From: Ephydatia muelleri
Lineage: Eukaryota > Porifera > Demospongiae > Spongillida > Spongillidae
Reading direction: 5' to 3'
Assembly (NCBI GenBank): GCA_013339895.1
Contig: JABACO010000013.1
Span: 8,820,963-8,884,962, forward strand
DNA: 64,000 bases
The position numbers and the translations under genes are program-made. The notes below the pieces were generated by a model, which was not told the DNA's origin, made no database searches, and saw only the letters and a program-made list of their open reading frames with translations. This document shows, one piece after another, positions 57,614 to 64,000 of the stretch. How positions within the stretch are numbered: the first letter of the stretch is position 1; every line of letters begins with the position of its first letter.

Positions 57614-60600
57614 ATGTCCGAAGCTGATCGAGCACAGAAACGGAGAGGAAAGTACAAAAAGTACCTCAAAAGCCCTCTTTTTACCATCCCCTTGCGAAAT
57701 GCTAGACGTCACAAGCTTTCCAAGGCTTCGCATTGTGGTAAGTCATGAATTATACGATGGACATCACTTTTGTCGATGTGCGTGAATGCCTATCAAATAC
57801 TATGAAACAGTTTTAATTTAATTAGAAGTGGGGATACCCGAAATGAAAAAAATATGTGCTAGTAGTTTACTGATGAATAATCGAACATACATGTACGTAT
57901 CATTGATGTATAAATTGCGTCTTTCGAACCACCTCCATCCACCCAGGAAGAGGTGTTATGAAAAAAAGGAAACTCTACAATTTTGATGGCAGTTTCCAGG
58001 TTCCTGAAAGTACAGCGCGATGGCAAAATAATAATAGTAAGAACATGGTGTAAACACGTGTTTATAAATAATGCAACTAATTTACAGGCCAGCCTAGAAG
58101 AGGTAGTGATGTTCCTGATGTTCCTGATGAGCCTGTCAATGGTATCCCCTGTAGATTGAAAGGTTATCCTGTCATAGACGTACAGAGCAGTAAGAATGTT
58201 GTATACATCATCTTGTGTGCCACACCTGTTTCTTATCTGGTCACACCTTTGTCTTAATGCTACTTACATGTACCAACTAGCATTTTTCTTTGTCGTGCAG
58301 ATTTTGAACACTCAGGAGACTGTGATGTTTCTGATGAGCTTGTCAATGGTATGTATCTATCGAAAGGATGGTGATTCTATCATAATTACAGACCTGGTTA
58401 ATGTTGTCTATAGTACTCACACATGTGTGCACCTTGCCGTAATGCTATTTTACTTTGTAGAAGTGTCTTCTCAGTGTTTTTGCATGCTCACACCCTACCT
58501 TAGTAATGCAACTTATTATTGCTTGTCATGCAGATTTAGAAGGCCCAGATGTGGACTGTGATGTGATTGCACATGGTAGTGGTACAAGAGTGAGCAGCCA
58601 TGCCACCACTGATGAGGATTGAGGATAGTGAGGATGACAGTGATGTTGGTAGCGATGAGAGTTACATCAGCAGTGATGTTGGTAGGGATGTGGGCAGAGA
58701 TGTGGATAGTGCTATGCAAGAAGATGATGTAAGAGTGATTTGTGATGAGGTAACTGATGCTCAAGACTTAAGAGCACCTACTATGCAGGAATGTGTCCCA
58801 GAAGCTGTGTTTTCAGCCGCTGCTAGTTCCACAGACTGTAGTCCCTGCATAGTGAACAGCACAAAACAACAATTGGATATGAGAATTGAAAGTAAGACTG
58901 CATTGTGGAACATGAGTGTTGAACATTGTAAGAGCATTGTGACTGTAAAACGTTCGTTTACATCTTATATTACACCGCATGATGTACGTTTTTTATGCAG
59001 GACTACCTTCAGATTCTTTGTATCCTGGTGCTCCTTTTACTACTCAAGCTAGTTGGCTATCAATATACAGATTCTGTTTAGCAAATAAGCTAACTGATGT
59101 TGCTACAAAGCAATTACTAGACTTAGTATCAATTCATTGCCCAAAGCCAAATGCGTGCCCTAAATCACTGTACCTTCTGAAGAGTCTGTTTGGATGTATG
59201 GAGACAGTCAACACATACTATTGTGCAACTTGCTATGGCGAGGTTGGAGATACAATGAAAGGATGCCTCAAACACAAGTGTAAAACTACATCAGCCCAAA
59301 TGTGTTATTTCACACTACTCAGTTTTGAATCACGCCTGAAAAGCATTGTTGAAGGTTTGCGCATGTTGATTTAAATAACATGTAACAAAATGTATGCATG
59401 ATATTATGTCTTACAGAAAACTGGAATACACTCCATAATCATGTTTCTAATCCATCCATACCTGGTATTATAACTGATATTTCTGATGGAGCAAGGTATG
59501 AACAATTTATAAAAGATGCGAAACTTCTGGATGGATGTGAAGAACACATAGGCCTTATTCTGAATGCAGATGGAGTACCACTTTTTAAGTCGTGTGGTAA
59601 GATTTATTTATGAAACACTAATTATTAAAATTTAAAAGTTAGCACTGCTTTTCTGCATGCATGTTGAATAAACAATACAGATGTGCTATTCATTTATCCT
59701 TTCTTTTAATTTTTGTAGGGCAAAGTATTTGGCCAGTAATGTTGGCCTTAACAAGCTTGCCACCAGCTTTAAGAATGAATGTTTCAAATCTGATACAGGC
59801 AGGTATATGGCTAGGACCAGTCAAGCCCAAAATGGAAATGATACTTCAACCTGTTCTTGAAAAGCTGGATGTGTATGGTAAAAAGGGCATTGCAATCAGC
59901 ACAGATGGTGGGGATAAAATCATGAAGGTTAAACTCATATTGTGTGTGTGTTTGATTTAGTGGCGCGACCTTTGGCAACCAATACTGTTCAGTTCAACGA
60001 TTACTTTGGCTGCCTTTACTGCCTACATGAAGGGATGTATAAATTAAAAAGAATGTTGTACCCTCCTCTCCAACATTACATGAAACGATGTAAAGAAGAC
60101 ATAGAAAGATGGGCTACAGAAGCTGAGGATTCGGGAAAGCCTGTGTATGGAATTAAGAGTCACTCAATCTTATCTTTGTACATAGATATAGTTAGGGACA
60201 TTCCTATAGATTACATGCATATGATTTTAGAGGGAATAAGTAAAATGCTATTAAAATACTGGTCAGATGGAAGCTTTAAAGATCGTCGCTTTTATCTAGG
60301 CAAAGGAATTGATAAACTAGACAAAATGTTGCTCAGAATCAAACCACCCCACAGCTTCCGACGCTCACCACGATCTTTAAAGGTGAGCAGTACTTTTTGG
60401 AAAGCTTCTGAACACAGAGCTTGGCTGTTGTACTATGCCTTACCTATACTTATGCACATCTTGCCACCAGACTATGTAATGCATCTTTCTTTATTGATTA
60501 CTAGTCTTCATATACTCCTTGGGACGAGTATAAGCAAGGAAGACATAAGCAAATGTAGAGAGTTACTAACAACATTCCATCAACTACTACCAGAGTTATA

Positions 60601-61436
60601 TCCAGAGACCTTGTGTACTCGAAGACTGGGGTCCTCTTTGGTGTTTTTCAACATTTGGGTTTGATCTTAATGGTTATTTGCGTAAGTATGCTCATGGCAC
60701 AGGCAACATTTTGCCGCAACTTGTTGAATCTTTCATGATGCATCAAGCCTCAAGTTTGGCAGCACTACCAAATGAGAACAATGATGAAACAATATCATTT
60801 ATCAAGTATTTAAACAAAACTCACCATCAAGAGGGCAACAGAAATTGTAAACAAGTAATGTTACCCAAAGAAGAAATGGATGCTTTACTAAAGGACAGGA
60901 TATTAATTGAAGAGGTGAAAGTGAGTGTTGTTTCATCGTACAAAATACACAATGAAGAAGTGAAACCTCAACCTATGATATTCAAAACAAAAAGAGACAG
61001 TTCAGTATGCCAAATAAAATATAATGAGAAAGTATTATTTGTTTCAGTAAGAAGATTTTGCATCATTAATAGTAGTGTGATAGGCATAGGAAATGTGTTT
61101 GAAACAGTGCATGGGAATATCTTTGATGATATTGGTACACCATCTATTAATAACTGCACATTGAGCAACAGATCTGGTGTAATAAATCGGTTTATCTTTA
61201 AAGTGAGAAAGCTATCAGTTACCAATTCTATTGTAGCCTTCACAGCAAATTCCATCATTCAGCTATGCGTCCATATACCTATAAAACATTCTGAAACTGA
61301 CTATATTGTATTGCAACCAAATCACATTTTGAACATCATTGAATTTTATGTTAGTTGTATTGTTATCTGTACATCTTGTATTACCAGTGTGTATATTGCA
61401 TGTGTGAATTATGTAAGAGCATCATTATCATTATGA
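57614..61436 (+). pseudogene. EnSpm/CACTA-like transposase gene, multi-exon, frameshifted
   Basis: The start ATG 57614 (MSEADRAQKRRGKYKKYLKS) is followed by phase-1 exons 57614-57737, 57947-58036, 58088-58141, 58301-58348 and from 58534. Conserved exons are 59001-59354 (LYPGAPFTTQASWL, then CPKPNACPKSLYLLKSLFG and C..C zinc pairs), 59417-59596 (ISDGARYEQF, LNADGVPLFKS) and 59719 on (SIWPVMLALTSLP). The frame then slips in a TG run near 59945 and resumes as DLVARPLATN, FNDYFGCLYC, PIDYMHMILEG and FRRSPRSL. A second slip plus loss of the expected THxLxHL segment occurs near 60620, after which DWGPLWCFSTFGFDLNGYL and KYAHGTGN continue in one frame to 61436. This order is that of the animal EnSpm/CACTA transposases (DG...F, D..AR......F.G.FGC..C, D..H). 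Two slips make this copy inactive unless they are sequencing errors. Confidence 0.7.
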
Positions 61437-61665
61437 TTAAATACAAGGTACGGGAGAAGGCACAATACAAAAGTATGCACAAGAAAACGACAATATTTAA
61501 TGTGCAGAAGCAGTCAGCCCTGACCCACTTAAATCTGTATTTATTATTAAGAAGTATACTTGGTCAAGCAAGTGGAATCTCATGTCATGGGATCATGGTC
61601 TAGATTGTCCCATAGTCAAGATTAATAGAATCTTGGTCAAGTTTCATGTAATCTTGCTCACGATC
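61437..61665. other. 3' flank rich in CTTGGTCAAG-type words
   Basis: Short CTTGGTCAAG/CAAGATCTTG words begin near 61555 and continue into the adjacent TIR unit. They resemble the sub-terminal repeats where CACTA transposases bind, but no counterpart was found left of the BEN gene. Confidence 0.5.
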
Positions 61666-62038
61666 CACTGAAAAAAATGTTGTGAATCTTGTTCAAGATC
61701 TTGTGGATCTTGGTCAAGCATCTTGGTCAAGAAACAAAATTCTTGACCATGGTAATCAAGATCTTGGTCAAGATTCATATTATTTTATCTTGCACCCAGT
61801 TTATCATTTGATCCATTTGAGAAAATCTATCTTGATGGAAATCCCCTATTCAAAATCATTGTATGCCTCATTCTAGTTAAAATCCATATGTAATTGAACA
61901 TTTCTTGGGCAAGATCTTGATTGCCATGGTCAAGAATCTTGTACCTTAACCAAGATCTACAAGATCTTGGTCAAGAATGACAAGATCTTGGTCAAGAATG
62001 ACAAGATCTTGACCAAGATTCCCAAGAAGTTTTCGCTG
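61666..62038. mobile_element. CACTA-like MITE with CAC/CAG-G-AAAA ends
   Basis: The left end CACTGAAAAAAATGTTGTGA then ATCTTG faces the right end, whose reverse complement reads CAGCGAAAACTTCTTGGGAA then TCTTG. The interior is packed with direct and inverted CAAGATCTTG / TTGGTCAAGA words. No target duplication visible. It abuts the complex repeat copy that starts at 62041. Confidence 0.6.
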
Positions 62039-62040
62039 GG

Positions 62041-64000
62041 TAACTTCCGAACGGTTAAGGCTATCGGCTTCCTATGTTCAACACTTCATAACACACCATT
62101 TCTCTGTGCTTAAATATACTTTGGTGTCTTGCACAAGCACAGTGCCGACGTTACGAGGTCCGATACCCCATGGGGTTCAAACCCCCCAGAACTTCAGGTA
62201 GGAGATTCAAATCGCATCAAATTCGGTATATAGGTAGAGGGGTCCTGTCGCTATTGACGTGTTCTGTTCATTAATTTTTATTTTATCCGTTACGAAGATA
62301 CAGCTGTGCAAAGTTAATGCACATTTCCAGCTTGATTCGCACAATTATTGCATTCCGTTCTCCCATTCCACAAAAATTTCGATAACACACTGTTGTATCC
62401 ACATGGCCAAAAATAACACTATGTTCATCACATCATGCGTAAGGCTTTAAGTTCCTATGCACTCACATTATATTTCTGTAGCCGGTAGAGAAGCACGTGA
62501 TAAAGCTTTCCTAGGCATAACCCTTGCTCAACTCATCATTCTTTATGCCTTTCCAACTAAGCTGTACCACTTGCTGTGACATTTGTTTCTTTTTGCACAC
62601 ACAATGGTCAGCTCACACAGAATACGCCATGATGCTGGGTTCACGCACCCTTATGCATGTGTACCAGTATACATTGTGTAAATGAACCTTTACCATTCCT
62701 GAACACCACGCTTGCATACACACACATACACACACCTACACACACATACACACACAACACGTATGCACTGCTACACATACATGTGGCAAAACATAATAAC
62801 ACTGTCTAATAATGACACCCACATGCATACTGTTTGTGAATGTTGAGTTCCTACATGCATTCTATTCCATTTAACTGCTGTTGTGCATGTTTGTGCAGGT
62901 GGCCACTGATTTTATTTACTGAGCTTTCTGTACTCTCTGTGTTTTTTCTCTGTATTGTTGCACATATCCTTGTTGCACAAATCCTCTGTAGAAGTATTCT
63001 TTTTGACAACTACTCTATGTACATGTTGAGTTCCCATACAACTGGTCCTTCGTACATGACATAGAGTCCTCACTTGAGACTGTACATAGGTACGTGTAGC
63101 TACATGCACTGTCCCCCATAAGATTAGTCCTCTTTACATGCATCATGAATTGGTCCTTTGTATAGTCCTCATAGATTGCTCCTTTGTACATGCAGCATGT
63201 TTCCATAGGATTGAACCTTTGCTATTCTTGAGCGTGCAATACTTGCATATACACACACACACAACACTTTTGCACTAGGTCTGTTACACATGTGGCAAAA
63301 CATTACAACACTTGTTAATAATGATGTACACCCACATGCATTCAAGTGTAATGGCCGTCCCTCAGAACATTGTTCTCAGCACATGCATCCTATTCAATAT
63401 AACAGCTTAACAGACCACTGATTTTATTCTCAATATATCTACCTATTGAGGATTGCTGTGTTTCTCTGTTATCATTGCATGTATTCTGCTAGCACTATAA
63501 ATGTTTCCTTTTGACATCTCAGATTTCATCTGACTGGTTCTCTGTATATAACATAGAGCCCTCCCTTGCAAAATGACTACACTCTACGTAGGTACAAGTA
63601 CCGGCACATGTGTAGCTATACATGTAGTGTCCCATAGGATTGTTTCTCTGTAGACCTACATACATTGCACAGTTGCATGCACACACATATACATATAGCA
63701 AAGAAAAACACTATCCGTACTTCAAGTTTTTTTCCTACGCGGAAATGTGTAATAAACCTTTCCTATTTGACATGACGGCCTTTCTAAACATTTGCTCACT
63801 GTATGCACCACTTGCAGTGACTAATGTCTCTTGTCTTCACTCACACAGAGTACATGAGTATACACTCATGCTGGCTCACGCACTTGTATGCACATGCACA
63901 TGTACCTGTACAAAGTCTTATTGCGCATCAATCTATTCCGTTGAACAGCTTATTTACATATATTCTTGCGCACAACACATGCATAGTGCACTTGCATACA
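62041..64000 (+). repeat. Complex interspersed repeat, second forward copy, runs off the window
   Basis: Starts TAACTTCCGAACGGTTAAGG and follows the same order as 45840 onward: GACGTTACGAGGTCCGATAC, AGGGGTCCTGTCGC, GTGCAAAGTTAATGCACATT, GATAAAGCTTTCC and CAGCTCACACAGA. Then come repeated TTCCCATA..ATTGG/TCCT...TACATG..CAT sub-repeats to the end. No genes. Confidence 0.88.

Noticed and set aside
58905-59005. Intron joining 58927 to 59001 in the transposase gene
   Set aside because: Good donor (T|GTAAGAG) and acceptor (ATGCAG), but the join creates an in-frame TGA. The true join or a lesion is unresolved.

Overview
The window is metazoan nuclear DNA. Genes are split by short introns (about 40-500 bp) with GT-AG borders, and the DNA is full of microsatellites, minisatellites and DNA-transposon remnants. 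A complete annexin gene, a modular Ig/EGF membrane receptor and many invertebrate transposase families point to an early-branching animal. A sponge is my best guess; this is inference from gene style, not from a marker gene.

Layout. 1-2 kb: tandem repeats and a PIF/Harbinger-type transposase scrap. 2.8-4.2 kb: a minus-strand gene fragment that closely resembles the N-terminal zinc-binding/RING half of RAG1 (N-RAG-like), next to a plus-strand scrap with weaker RAG1-core resemblance. 4.75-19.19 kb: a 14.4-kb structure bounded by inverted arms of 2.4 and 3.6 kb. It holds a broken DDE integrase-core gene, a reverse-transcriptase C-terminal scrap and a decayed Tc1/mariner-type DDE gene. 19.6-20.2 kb: CA-rich satellite. 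20.45-23.24 kb (minus): an intact ten-exon annexin, predicted 328 aa. 23.6-30 kb: MITEs, a GC-rich island, CT-rich minisatellite, a broken tyrosine-kinase copy, a 36-bp in-frame repeat and a hAT-like remnant. 30.1-30.9 kb: Merlin (IS1595-like) transposase lacking its 3' end. 31.6-32.5 kb: a second RAG1-N-terminus-like fragment. 32.8-33.9 kb: a MITE with another element nested in it.

35.5-45.3 kb (minus): a single-pass receptor gene with Ig exons (A, B1, C1, B2, B3, C2), two EGF exons, a transmembrane exon and small cytoplasmic exons, two of which carry NPxY motifs. Nearly all are phase 1-1 and several are clear duplicates. Long (CCCT)n tracts form the 3' splice-site pyrimidine tracts of the C-type Ig exons.

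45.7-64 kb: a complex repeat family occurs forward (45.77-47.3 kb), inverted (50.9-54.6 kb) and forward (62.04 kb to the end). The inverted and last copies flank a head-to-head gene pair: a minus-strand BEN-domain gene (55.2-57.5 kb) and a plus-strand EnSpm/CACTA-like transposase gene (57.6-61.4 kb). Both look broken by small frameshifts. A 1160-bp TIR element (52.525-53.684 kb) sits in the inverted copy; its exact empty site is preserved in the forward copy at 46.6 kb, giving a 5-bp target duplication.

The annexin and the Ig/EGF receptor are the likely host genes; nearly everything else is mobile or repeated DNA. Most ORFs over microsatellites are not genes. Exon limits come from reading splice signals and reading frames by eye; no database search was possible.
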